A stretch of 64,000 bases of DNA from Sporothrix humicola (Eukaryota; Ascomycota; Sordariomycetes; Ophiostomatales; Ophiostomataceae): NCBI GenBank assembly GCA_021396245.1, contig WNYE01000007.1, positions 558,001 to 622,000 of the forward strand. The letters run 5' to 3'. The translations under genes and the position numbers were made by a program. The notes beneath the pieces are model-generated. The model saw only the letters and a list, made by a program, of their open reading frames with translations. It ran no database searches and was not told the DNA's origin. Below, one piece after another: positions 31,498 through 41,588 of this stretch. Each line of letters starts with the position of its first letter. Positions within the stretch are counted from its first letter, which is position 1.

Positions 31498-33093
31498 CTA
31501 CTGCTGCTTCAGCTGCAACCGCGCGTTCCACGCAACAATGCACCGCAACAGGTCCCAGTCGCCACGGTGGCCGACCCAGTCCGTCACGACAACGCCTGTC
31601 GAGCCGTCGCCCGTCGCGGCCTTGTCGCCCGTCGCCTCGCTGTGCTGCACGCAGAGGTACTCGATGACGGACGGGTTGACGCGCGCCGCGACGTTCTCGG
31701 GCCAGCACCGCGCGTTGAAAAAGTTGCTGCCCGTCAAGAAGTTGATAAACATGGGCGGGATGTTGACGTTGGGCGGCGGCGCGCCCGCCTGGGCGTTGAA
31801 GGCGCCGAGCTTGGTAAACGTCTCGTTGGCCGACTTGGCCAGCAGGCCGCGGACGTAAGTAATCTTCTTGTCGATGATGGGCGTCTGCAGGACATCGTAA
31901 AAGTCCTGGATGCGCAGCGGGCCCGAGCCGCAGGTGCCGTCCTCGCAGTTGTCGGGCCACGACGAGCCGTCCAAACCCCAACCCTTGCCGCCGTGCATCT
32001 GCTTGAACGTGTCCTCGTCGGGCGTGTGGAACCGGCGGACCAGCACGATGCGGCCGCGCACCTCGTCGAGCGAGGGGATGCGCGACTCGGTGTACCAGCG
32101 CCAGGGCTCGGGCTGGCCGGCCTGGCGTCTAGAGGCAGCATCGGCCGGCTTTTCCTTGGAGACATCGGCGGGGCCACCCGTGTAGTGGTTGACGAGCTGG
32201 TGGGCTAGGTCGGCCTCGGTGCCCTTGCCCGTGCCCTCGCGCTTGATGCTAATCAGGACTGTCTCGCTCGGGTTGGCGTCTAGGAAACCACAGACGGCAT
32301 CGTACAGGTCGCTGAACTGGTTCGAGCCCAGCAGGCCCACGGGGAAGACGCCATGGACGAGTGTCAGTCGCGGGTCGGCGTGCGGCTGCTTGGGCGGGTT
32401 GACGCCGACGCGAATGTCCAGGAAGCGCACGCCATTGTCGAGCTGCTCACGCACATCGACAGCCTGGCAACGCACCGAGGGCAGCGCATAGTGGTAGGCC
32501 GGGCTGTTGTGGGTGCCGGGCAGCGACAGACTCGAGAGCGGCCAGGCGCCGTCGACGGTGCCCATCCAGCGCGAGAGTGCGGCTGTGCTCATAATGGCGA
32601 GGTGGGAGCCCGTGACTGAGTAGACAGCGGAGAAGGCGGCAGACTTGGCTGTTTCACTCAAGTTTCCCTCGTTGCCGCCGTCGACAGGCCGCAGCTCGAT
32701 GCTCCGCGGCGTTGCAGAGGGCACAGTCAGTGTGTACGAGCGGTGGGTGGCGCCGTTGTCAAAGGTGGCCTTGAACGTCAGGCGCAGGACCTCGCTGGCC
32801 GGGTCGGGCGCCTTGACGGGCGTGGGCGACGTCGAAAAGGCCGCGACATGGACGTCGTTGATCTTGTCTGTCGTCGTGGGCGCGGCGCCGTCCTTGGGAA
32901 CGAGGCCGTGGCCGGTGCTGCCACCAGAAGGACTGCCACTGCAGCCGCTGATGTAGTTGTACGGCGCGCGGACGAGACCCCAGAACAGATCAGAGACACC
33001 CCGGGTGCTCTCGACGGCATCGGCGTCGAAACGCTCGACTTGGGTCAGTTCCAGGGGCGTCACCGAGATGTTGCGGATCTTGAGGTTGGCCAT
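31498..33093 (-). CDS. PI-PLC X-domain (TIM-barrel phosphodiesterase) protein
   Basis: Member of the bacterial-type phosphatidylinositol-specific phospholipase C superfamily, which cleaves phosphoinositide or related phosphodiesters with a pair of histidines. One exon, 531 aa, from the ATG at 33093. Residues 1-165 form an N-terminal beta-like region (LRLTFKATFDNGATHRSYTLTV). The catalytic barrel starts at 187: SLSLPGTHNSPAY with H195, then VDVREQLDNGVRFLDIRVG, then LVHGVFP with H247, then VLISIKRE, and near the end VTDWVGHRGDWDLLRCIVAWN. No signal peptide or membrane span, so it is probably cytosolic. No C2 or EF-hand domains, unlike eukaryotic signalling PLCs. The exact lipid substrate is unknown. 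Confidence 0.88.
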   Translation of the reverse strand: MANLKIRNISVTPLELTQVERFDADAVESTRGVSDLFWGLVRAPYNYISGCSGSPSGGSTGHGLVPKDGAAPTTTDKINDVHVAAFSTSPTPVKAPDPASEVLRLTFKATFDNGATHRSYTLTVPSATPRSIELRPVDGGNEGNLSETAKSAAFSAVYSVTGSHLAIMSTAALSRWMGTVDGAWPLSSLSLPGTHNSPAYHYALPSVRCQAVDVREQLDNGVRFLDIRVGVNPPKQPHADPRLTLVHGVFPVGLLGSNQFSDLYDAVCGFLDANPSETVLISIKREGTGKGTEADLAHQLVNHYTGGPADVSKEKPADAASRRQAGQPEPWRWYTESRIPSLDEVRGRIVLVRRFHTPDEDTFKQMHGGKGWGLDGSSWPDNCEDGTCGSGPLRIQDFYDVLQTPIIDKKITYVRGLLAKSANETFTKLGAFNAQAGAPPPNVNIPPMFINFLTGSNFFNARCWPENVAARVNPSVIEYLCVQHSEATGDKAATGDGSTGVVVTDWVGHRGDWDLLRCIVAWNARLQLKQQ

Positions 33094-34164
33094 GGTGAAA
33101 AGGTCGGTTCGTGAAAGGGTATTAAGTGAGAACAGCAAGGAAAATCAAGGCCACAGCTCCTCCATTGACTGTGGACGGGCGGGGATTGATGAAATAAACA
33201 TTGAAACCGGATGGAATCTGGAGACTTTTTTTTCTGGGGGCATTTGTGTTTAAATGAGAATGAGATCGCGTTCCGGATTTGGGTAAATAGCTATTATGGG
33301 TCAGCAATGGCAGCCATTGATTCAGAACAGCAGTAAGGATCTTTTACAGTGGGTTTTAGGGGGTCGATCACTGCCCACGTCCTACGGCGTTCCCTAATTA
33401 TTCGCCGAGCAAAAACGCCAAATTTAGCGCCCTCCACCAAGCTGCCACCAAAAATACAGCAAAGTCCCTTGTTCAGCTGAATGCACAGCTTGCAGCACTA
33501 AGATAATCGTTGCTGCCGACGTCATATGAATTAGCACTAAAAGACACTATGTGAAGGATGGCAGATTCCAGCTGCGTCGTTCTTTCCGTTTTATCGATCC
33601 CAACAAGGTAGTTGCTTGTTTCTTTTTGGTTCCTTTTTGGATTGGTGAAGGGGTTGGGCGCTCTTTCCTCGCCGAGTGCCAAGAAGCCAAGTGTGTCGTG
33701 TTGGCGGCAGCCACTTCCCTTTCGGGAGGACAAAAACAATATCCCATCTCCATCTCCTGCATCGCTCCTTCTCGGCCACCAGTTCTTGAAATAGCCCCGT
33801 CTTGGCATCGGGGGCCAAGTGCGCGGGACCCGTCGCGGTCATGTGACCTAGCTCTATGCTCCTAATACTTACTATTTCTCTATGAGATGTGCCCCTGAGG
33901 CCTCACACCTGCCACATACATAGAATGCATGCGCATATCTCCCACAGTGAGCCTTCTTGTTCACGTACAACGTACTTGCATCCCTTCCGGGCCCCCTCAA
34001 CGGCCAGCACCAACTCGTTTTAACTGTACAATTGGGAGATGCCGGATAACGCCAAAGCCTGCGATCATGTCCTTGCGAGAAATTGGGCCTCTTTGTTCCG
34101 TCATCACGAACGAGGAGGTTACGCCGCTGTGGCCGACTTTGCAGAAACCCAAGACGGCAGTCAT
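33094..34164. other. Gene-free spacer with degenerate repeat
   Basis: Promoter of the PI-PLC gene next to 33094, then about 0.9 kb without a credible gene. It contains one copy of a degenerate dispersed repeat (33838-33909). Confidence 0.5.
33838..33909 (+). repeat. Degenerate dispersed repeat, copy A
   Basis: Shares the blocks GTCATGTGA-CTAG, TATTTCTCT and CCCTGAGGCC-CACACC, in order, with copy B at 37765-37827, with an 11-nt length difference and scattered substitutions. Probably a relic of a mobile element; no ends or coding capacity seen. Confidence 0.55.
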
Positions 34165-35180
34165 TCACAGCTCCATTGTGGCGGGCGGTGGCGGCTGGGG
34201 CCGGAGCCTGTTGGGGCTGCTCGGCTCCCAGTGGTCGGGGTCCTTGTGCTTGATCAGCGGGCAGTTCTTGGTGAAGTAGACCTCGCGCGCAGACATGGCG
34301 TAGCTGTCGGCGTTGTAGCGCGCCTTGGCCTTCTCGGCGCCCTTGGCGAGCATCTGCGTGTAGAGCGTGTCGTAAGCCGCGACCGTCTTGCCGTCCATGG
34401 CCTTGAACGTCTGGTCGACGATGATGTCGTCGAGGTGGGCGGGCACCGGCTCAATGAGCGACGTGTGGTGGCTGAGACGTTAGTGTTTTGCATGGAAAAT
34501 AATGAAGAGACGTGAAAAAGAAGCAAGAATCGACAGATCGGACTCACATCAGCTCGTGGAAGATGAGCTCGCCATAGGTGGCCATGCGCGCCGACGGCCA
34601 GCAGGCATGGTTCGTGCCCGGGTTGGAGCACGTGTCGCTGCAGTTGATGTCGCGGATCTTGCGCGGGTTGCCGAGCTGCCAGACAGCAGGGCACACGGCA
34701 AAGTAGCTCTGTGACGTGGCTGGGTGCATTTTGGTGGGCGTGGTGTACAGTGCCACGGTGCCCACGGGCAGAGGCTGGGCTGGGTCGTCGCAGTAGCCTT
34801 GGGGTCGATGTTGAGGAAATCAATCTGCCCCAGGCGATCGCTGCCCTGCGTGTCGGGGGCCAGGAGCGACTGCAGCACGGCCAGCACGGTGTCAAAGTCG
34901 CCTGGCTGAAAGTACTTTCTGAAGATCTTGGAGTCCTTGTGCACCGTCTTGCCCGTGAACAGCCGGCAATCCACAGGGCGTCCTCAAAGCCCGTCTTGAG
35001 CAGGTGGACATGGTCCGGGTCCTAGGCGGGCACCTGGGTCACGAAGTCGAGCTCATTGACACACTGGGGCCCAAAGACGATCTGCGGCGCGCCCGACTCT
35101 GTGTCGCGGTGGGCAAGTGCCTTCGAGGCCTGCCCCAGCACCAGGCCGAGGACAGAAGATAGAGAGGAGTGAATGACAGA
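34165..35180 (-). pseudogene. Broken M35-type (aspzincin) metalloprotease gene
   Basis: Remnant of a secreted zinc protease of the deuterolysin/aspzincin group. The last two exons (..-34548 and 34471-34165) join across GTGAGT..CTCAG to rebuild the zinc motif HELIHH in YGELIFHELIHHTSLIEP; AYDTLYTQML holds the expected aspzincin aspartate, followed by NADSYAMSAREVYFTKNCP. Upstream the same gene continues only with damage: a frame change near 34795-34803, another near 34970-34980, and an in-frame TAG at 35022-35024. A hydrophobic stretch near 35130-35170 (SSVLGLVLGQASKALA) looks like the old signal peptide, but it has no ATG in frame. Three separate lesions argue for a true pseudogene rather than one sequencing error. 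Confidence 0.75.
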
Positions 35181-35836
35181 GGGGTGGGCTATGTGTGCTA
35201 ATTTGAGCAAAATGCGTCGTATAGAAGACGAGCCGGAAGACAAGAGGAGAAACAAAGTTGACTGCGGGCCCGCTATGGAAGAGAACGTGGACTGACTTAC
35301 TGCGGATACAAGCCATGGGTGGGAATCAAGACGGGAATAAACACATCCTATATGTTTGTCGCCCGCAGGCGGCGCCCGACTCGACAAGGCGTAGATGCGG
35401 GAAGGAGCGACGGACGTTCGTGCCAAGGCTTGCGGGTTTGGCGAACAGCACGCTTGACGGATGCTGCCGTTTGTGGACGGCAGCTAGCGTTTAGCCCCCT
35501 TCTTCCTTCCCCTTTTGTTCCCCTTTTGACCATTTTCACCGTTCCATCGTACACGCGCCATGGCCTGGCTCCGTTGTGACGTCCAACTCGAGCAGATGCG
35601 TTACATCTATAGGCTGCCGCGTTGCGAGTCTCTCGCTCACGAGGCCGCTCTTTGTAAGATCACGACGTCACATGTGGAATTAAGCGCAGACCGGTCCAGA
35701 CTGGTTCGGAGCGACTCAGCCCAGAAAGGGACACGACAACACAAATCAGGCCTGGCCAAGTCCATATTCGGCCGCAAGGGCATGCTCGGCGTCCGCATGG
35801 AGGCCTCACACGCGGGCCACGTGAGGCGAATCGCCA

Positions 35837-36160
35837 GTGTCGAGCAATGGCATCAAGGGGCAGCGCCGTGGGGCAGAGGGTATTGCGCTCAAGGCCAGCG
35901 ACGTCCAGATGTCCGTGGCGGCGCTCGGCGACATTGACAACGCGCAGAACAAGGTTCTCGACATCAACTCGCTCGTAACCGCGCTGGACGACTATGTGCA
36001 GAAGGTGGCCAAGGCCGAGTCGGGCGTGCCTCTCAACTACTACCTCACCGGCATCCCCAAGGGCATGCTGGCCAAGATGTGGGTGGCCAAGTACTTTCCC
36101 AAGAAGAACACGCCTCAGAACGACGACCAGGAGCGCGGAGGCCCAGGCCCGGCCGAGTAG
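35837..36160 (+). pseudogene. Orphan open frame, possible gene fragment
   Basis: An open frame with protein-like composition (LGDIDNAQNKVLDINSLVT.., LNYYLTGIPKGMLAKMWVAKYF) and coding-like third-base bias, but no ATG before the internal Met at 35909. From that ATG it would give 84 aa. I do not recognise a family. It lies head-to-head with the broken metalloprotease, and the 5' part seems lost or hidden in an exon I cannot find. It could be a short real gene. Confidence 0.35.
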
Positions 36161-36955
36161 GCGAGGGGCGGCGTCGACGGTGACTGCATCCCGGACGGGA
36201 AGAGACGTGGCAACGAGGCCAGTCTTCAACAAGAGAGTGATGCATCCTATATGGTTTTATGCATACCCGGTATTCTTTTAAACGTCCGTGGTGATCGTGA
36301 CAATCACTTTATAGCACGCCCAGGTCATCTATCCAGCACATCGATCCATGCGCAGTGTTGAGAAGCGCTGTCGTTTGCTCTGGTGCCAGGGAACGACAGG
36401 CGTGGTGCGAATCGTCTCTGATGCCTTGCTCGGCGTTGTCCGGACATTCTTTGGTCTCGCGTCTGTCATATTTGCCATATCTTCAGGACTGACAATGATG
36501 TGTCAATTTAGCCCCTTGTATCTGGCTTTTCCGCCAATTCTGCCTTTTTCCTTTTTTGCCTTGGCCTCTCTTTGAGTCCCAAATCTTGTTCACGGAAGAT
36601 GCCTGAGTTGTGAGCACTCTCCACTTGTAGCGATGAAAAGAGAAAATATTCTCTCTGTGAATTACGCGAAACGGTATGCAATGTTGTTGTTGGTATTGTA
36701 CCCCAAAAAATCAAAAGGAAAGAAAGATATCTCCTCCTACTTTAAGGCTTCGTGGCGTCTTCTTTATTCCGACTCTTTCATACCCATGCATCACATCCGT
36801 GATCGTTGGTGAAGAAATCGGTCGCGGCAAAGAGACGCTTCAGCGACTAGAGAACGCAAACATTGTCATGATCGAATGGGTGGCCGTGGGAAACACTCCA
36901 GTATGTGTATACTTGTTTTGCCAAGAATGTCCTGCATGGCCATGGCACTCCTACA

Positions 36956-37014
36956 GTGGGTCCTACCTGGGTGGCGATCGGCCTGAGGCCGCTAGACCTC
37001 AGGATTAGACCCAC
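36956..37014 (+). other. Nested hairpin, tRNA-like fragment
   Basis: Outer stem GTGGGTC (36956-36962)/GACCCAC (37008-37014) and inner stem CCTGAGG (36982-36988)/CCTCAGG (36997-37003), both perfect 7-mers. The enclosed TGGCGATCGG..GAGGC..GCTAGA..CTCAGGA recalls the D-arm and anticodon arm of tRNA-Leu, but the T-arm is absent. GGTGGCGATCGG recurs at 37671. Confidence 0.4.
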
Positions 37015-37764
37015 CAAAAATAGGGGCAGCTTGCCATGGAAGTCGCACACACAGTTTTTTGGTGCAACTTGCCTCTTTTTCTGAGAGCCCCACAAAGCTT
37101 ACATCATGTAAGGCTGCGTCCTGTCGCTCTCTGACGAGGTAAAAGCGACCAATGACCAGAAGAACGCGTCTTTAAAGTCATTTTAAAGGCCATGCCTCTC
37201 TTACCAGCGGATGGACACTCAACTTGACTCAGCTTCATTTTTTATTTTCTAAAGAAAGAACAAAATTAGAAGAAAACAGAAAAGAAAAAACGCAGTGACC
37301 ACACTCCTTCGAAGCTTCTCGCTGCCGTTTCTAGCCGTCCCACGGTCTGAAGCCAAGAAGTGAAGGGGTGAAGGAGGCGGTAGAGCTGAAATATTTGTAA
37401 AACTAACCGACACAACACACAACACAACAGCAACAGAATGTGAGAATGTGATAAACCCCCCCGCCCCCTCCTTTAATCCATAGGCATCCAGGAGATATTC
37501 CAAGCAAATGAAAAAGAGCTGACGTGGAAAAAGTGACAAACGAGTACATTTATTTCGGGCACGCCGCCAAAAAGTGATATTACACCTGCACAGAATTATT
37601 ACACCTGAAGAGAATATTGGTTTACGGGATAGAGACGTTGCAGAGACGGGTCTGGCAATGGCAATAGATTGGTGGCGATCGGACAGAGGCTCGCGCTAGT
37701 ATGATCTGCGCATGGTTATAGCGCTAGTGGTTTTGCGCTAAACCGACATTTTAAACCCACTACA

Positions 37765-37827
37765 GTCATGTGATCTAGCGCTGTGCCCCTATTTCTCTGG
37801 GAGTCTGGATCCCTGAGGCCCCACACC
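37765..37827 (+). repeat. Degenerate dispersed repeat, copy B
   Basis: Partner of copy A at 33838-33909. Both copies flank the stretch that holds the broken protease and the orphan fragment. Confidence 0.55.
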
Positions 37828-38828
37828 GGGCTTGGATGTGCCGGGAGACCCCGCTGATGTGTGGATCCTGACAGACCTCACCTGCCTCTCGTTGGAGACG
37901 TCCTTTCCACTAGAGGTCTCTCTAGGCGCGGCACGACGATGAAGAACGCGGGACGAAGGAAAACGCGATCTCATCTCCTCACCTTGCTCTTTTGATTTCT
38001 TGCCGCGGTAACCTTGGAATCAAATCAAGATGGAGGGATTTGAGTGGTTCTCTGCAGAGTGGCCGTTCTTGTACGTGTATCCTCACCTCCTCACCAACCC
38101 ACGGCGCGCACAAAACAGCGATGCTTTTCGCTAACCCTTGCGCCACTCAGGCGCTCCTCAGTTCTATCACTTTTGACCGGGCCCCGCTTTTGGTGGCTTG
38201 CAATTTGTTTACACCGTGATTCAAGCAATTGCTCGTCTCACCGCAAGCACCGTCCACATTCCGCGCGTTCACAGGTCTGCAAATGGGGGACGAGCCTTTT
38301 CGCAGTCTCCCATTTGCGGTGAAGTGGTAGACCGACTTCTTACCTGTCTTTTTCATTCTCACGGTCCCGCTCCTCCTCATCCTTGAAACACGGTGCCTCC
38401 GTTGGGCCTCCGTTGCGGCATTGGGTAAAAACCAATATTGGTAGGCGCCAGCGCCAGGTGGCCCTTGTACAGATAGTAGTAGGAAATGTGACAAGGCGGA
38501 AAAAGCAGGTGCTTTTTTTATTTGTGAAAGCAAGCTGGCAGGAGAATGAAGAGCAAAAGACGAGAAGCGAAAGGCAGACAAGGGACGAAAAGAAGAAGAA
38601 GAAAACGATACAAAGCGGCGACGACCTACATGGATGAGTCTGGTCGGTTGGCTACTTATATCATACCTCTCCCTCATCTTCCGTGATTCCACGCAGACTA
38701 CAACGCAACTTCATGCTCCTTCTTTCTACAGACACCAGAACACAACTTTGTCTTCTTTCCTTGCACAAAAACTACTGCACGACTTCATCTTTCTTATTTT
38801 CAGACGCAATCACATCCCACAACGCACT

Positions 38829-39932
38829 ATGTTCGGCCACGTGATGACCCTCCTCGATGCCACGTCTCGCCCGAAGCGACCTGTGAGCTGCTACAAGTCT
38901 CCTATTCCCAACACCAAGAATACCAAGTGGCCGGCGCTCGATCGGGGCATTACGATATGGGCCAGCTTTACCTATGACAACCTGATCGAGAGCTACGGCC
39001 ACGTGCTTAACCTGCCGCTGCCTTTTGACGTGGTCCAGGCCCTGCCTTCCGTCGAGGAGCTGCGCAACATCTCCGAAGATGCCGTCGAGGGGCCGCCTCA
39101 GGTGATGGCGTGGACCGATGCCGTTGTTCGGCCCCTGCTTGCCTTTGCAAAGACGCACCTGCGGCTGCGTCAGGGCACGGCGTTGCGTTTTCCAACCAGC
39201 GCACCAACGCGATATGGCCGGTTTGCCGGCATTGTTCCCAATCTCGAGCCACGCATGCACATCGACAACGCGATCGGCCTCTACGACTATAACCAGCAAG
39301 CGCTCGTGGTCGGCATCAACCGCGCCAGCGTGGCCTGGAAGCCAGAATGCCTCAATGCCAACCCGACGGGCGGGGATTTGCTTCCGCTGCGACAGGTGGC
39401 CAATCTATGTATAATCGCCAATTGCCGGTATGGGTACATCCAAACAGACGAGGCACTCGTGGTGCTGTGCTTTTCCAGGGCGCCGGTGCCTACAGACAAT
39501 CTGGCACTTTTAACGTACGGATCGCCGAATGGCACCGACGAGGCTGGGGGTCCTTCGTCTGGGAAGGGAAATGGGCCCGTTCCGTTGCACGTGCAATACA
39601 TGCCCGTTCCGTGGAACACGGAGCATGTTGAGGGTCGCTGTGCCACGCTGACCACCGAGATGGCGCTGTGGTGGCTGTGCATGCTGGCGCTGGCTGAGCG
39701 TCCTCGCGATGTCGTGCCGGCTAACCAAGTCGTGCCCATTGACACATGGCTTCCCGAAACGCTTGACGACGGTGTTACCATTGTCGAGCGCCACTACTAC
39801 TCCAACGTTCATAGGCCGATGAGCACCGTGACGCCCGCGTCGCTGTCCAGTATCACCGCGCCGGGCACGGCCTGGGACGTCGTTCAATTCGACATGTCGC
39901 TGACGGTTCAGCGAGCCAGCAATAGCCGTTGA
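38829..39932 (+). CDS. Orphan protein, 367 aa, weakly nuclease-like
   Basis: Single exon. The start at 38829 (ACTATGTTC) follows a pyrimidine-rich leader; the frame stays open back to an ATG at 38634, but that extension looks non-coding. No certain family. The segment ALVVGINRASVAWKPECLNANPT, then LLPLRQVANLCIIANCRYGYIQTDEALVVLCFSR (helix, then strand), recalls fungal proteins in which a PD-(D/E)XK nuclease-like core sits next to kinase-like domains. However, the acidic metal ligand of that fold is not evident here, so an active nuclease is doubtful. The C-terminal part (LTTEMALWWLCMLALAERPRDV) is helical. No signal peptide. Followed in the same direction by the FTA2-like gene. Confidence 0.7.
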   Translation: MFGHVMTLLDATSRPKRPVSCYKSPIPNTKNTKWPALDRGITIWASFTYDNLIESYGHVLNLPLPFDVVQALPSVEELRNISEDAVEGPPQVMAWTDAVVRPLLAFAKTHLRLRQGTALRFPTSAPTRYGRFAGIVPNLEPRMHIDNAIGLYDYNQQALVVGINRASVAWKPECLNANPTGGDLLPLRQVANLCIIANCRYGYIQTDEALVVLCFSRAPVPTDNLALLTYGSPNGTDEAGGPSSGKGNGPVPLHVQYMPVPWNTEHVEGRCATLTTEMALWWLCMLALAERPRDVVPANQVVPIDTWLPETLDDGVTIVERHYYSNVHRPMSTVTPASLSSITAPGTAWDVVQFDMSLTVQRASNSR

Positions 39933-40023
39933 TCAACGCATCGCTTGGCAGTGCTCGGTGAATCTGAGGTCTTGTTAGTTGTTTGAAAGGATGGGGGAAT
40001 ATATGCTGCGTTGGTTTTTCCGT

Positions 40024-40212
40024 GTTCTTGTTCCTTGTTGTTGTTTTTTGGTTGTTGTTTTTGTTTTCGTTCTTTTTTGTTCTTTTTCTTTGTTCTTGTT
40101 TTTGTTTTTGTTCTTGTTTTTGTTTTCGTTCTTGTTGTTGTTTTTGTTTTCGTTCTTTTTTGTTCTTTTTCTTTGTTCTTGTTCTTGTTTTTGTTCTTGT
40201 TTTTGTTCTTGT
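40024..40212 (+). repeat. T/G/C simple-sequence repeat (TTGTTC/TTGTTT type)
   Basis: About 190 bp almost free of A, built from variants of TTGTTT, TTGTTC and TTCGTTC, just past the stop of the 367-aa gene. Confidence 0.9.
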
Positions 40213-40844
40213 TTATTCGGATTAGTTATAATTTACTATTTTGGACTTTCGACTCTCGAGCGTCATTGCACTGTGCTTGTCATGTCCAGGACGCTCGTGT
40301 TTTCAGACTGTGCGGCCAGTCGAGATGGCAATTCCAGCGGGCATTTGTTTGCGCAGTTAGTCGATCACGCCGGAGAAAAAAATGTGCACAGCACCACACC
40401 ACGGCACTGCTGTGGAGCTTCATCTTTTAAAAGGTCACATATGCGTGGCTGCTCGTCAGAGATGTGGTTGCCCCGGAAGACGGCTGAAAGGTAGCATGTG
40501 AGAATTTTGCCATCCCACATCGCCCAGCCTGCGGAGTCTATATTCGGTCACATCTCTATTATCTGGTATTGCAGCTCTCTGCGCTACCTTCTCACCCACC
40601 TGCCTCTTCACCAGGCTTCCGACGATGGCGATGGCAAATCATGGTGAATGCCGGGATGGGCCTCGTGGTTGAATGTCCAAGGTGTGGCCAGAGAGATGTT
40701 AGTGGAAAAGGAGGTCAAGTGACGGCAATGGGTGCTTGCTCGTCGTGATAAGAAAAAGAAAAACTAATAAACAAAAATGAAAGAAGTTTCCGGTGGAAGG
40801 GTTGCGAAAGAAATTTACACGCAAACGGAAATAGGGGTAAGAAG

Positions 40845-40904
40845 CAAGCCTTGACAAAGCAAGCCTTCACAAAGCAAGCCTTCACAAAGAAAGCCTTCAC
40901 AAAG
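40845..40904 (+). repeat. 15-bp minisatellite, 4 copies
   Basis: Four head-to-tail copies of CAAGCCTTCACAAAG; the first differs by C to G at one base and the last by C to A at its first base. Confidence 0.95.
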
Positions 40905-41588
40905 CAGAAGGCCGCGAGCGTCGATAGAACTGCCAAAGCGACCGACAATCCTGGCGGAAGAATGGGTGACACAATACATATTTGTCGGATTTCGCCTTTT
41001 TATTTTTAGATTTATAGCGTGTGGAGGAGACGGGCTGGCAAGGGCACAAAAGGGCAAGGTGAAGCGCAAGATCCTGAGCCCCTTTCTTTCACCCTTAGCG
41101 CAAAGGCATTGCCCAAAAGCCGAAATCAAAACAAAGGCACAAAGAGAAAGATAAAATATTGGAATAGACGGATACGGCAAACAACAGACAACGACCATAC
41201 CAAAAGCAAGGAGTTCGTCCTCGCCTTTAAGATTCAGCAACCGATGCGGCGATGTGTCTTTGTTGGAGGCTGCATCAATTGCAATTCAATTTCCACCACT
41301 GGCTGAGCTTAGTCATTAAATCGCCTTCATCTTCAACAAACGTCCAACACAGAACGGCGGCACCACGGACTACAATTCGTCTCGCAGAAAATAAATAAGA
41401 AGAAAAAAAAACATAAATACAGCGCGAGGTCCAATGTACGAGGCCATTCACTGTCTTCGTCCTTTTCTCTTCTTTTTTCTTTCTCATCAAGACCTCTGCT
41501 GAATACCCTGCTATCTTACTTCTATCTCTCACTTTCAACCTTTGCTTTTATTCCCATCCCCTCCCACTACCCACCGCCGTCGCGCCCC

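Larger units (their letters stand above)
36161..38828. other. Gene-free accessory region
   Basis: About 2.7 kb with no credible coding frame. It contains a nested hairpin (36956-37014), a second copy of the degenerate repeat (37765-37827), and the promoter/leader of the next gene (pyrimidine-rich from about 38690). A frame open from an ATG at 38634 runs into that next gene; see there. Confidence 0.5.
39933..41588. other. Repeat-bearing spacer
   Basis: 1.65 kb between two co-directional genes, with a T/G-rich simple repeat (40024-40212), a 15-bp minisatellite (40845-40904) and, from about 41450, the pyrimidine-rich leader of the FTA2-like gene. No gene seen. Confidence 0.6.

Noticed and set aside
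38634..38828. 65-codon in-frame extension upstream of the 367-aa gene
   Set aside because: The extension has the composition of an untranslated leader (T/C-rich, TATA-like ATATC), and the ATG at 38829 is better placed. A longer form cannot be fully excluded.
40715..40972. Minus-strand frame with repeated VKACF
   Set aside because: The repeat is just the 15-bp minisatellite read in frame; the start is GTG and nothing else supports a gene.
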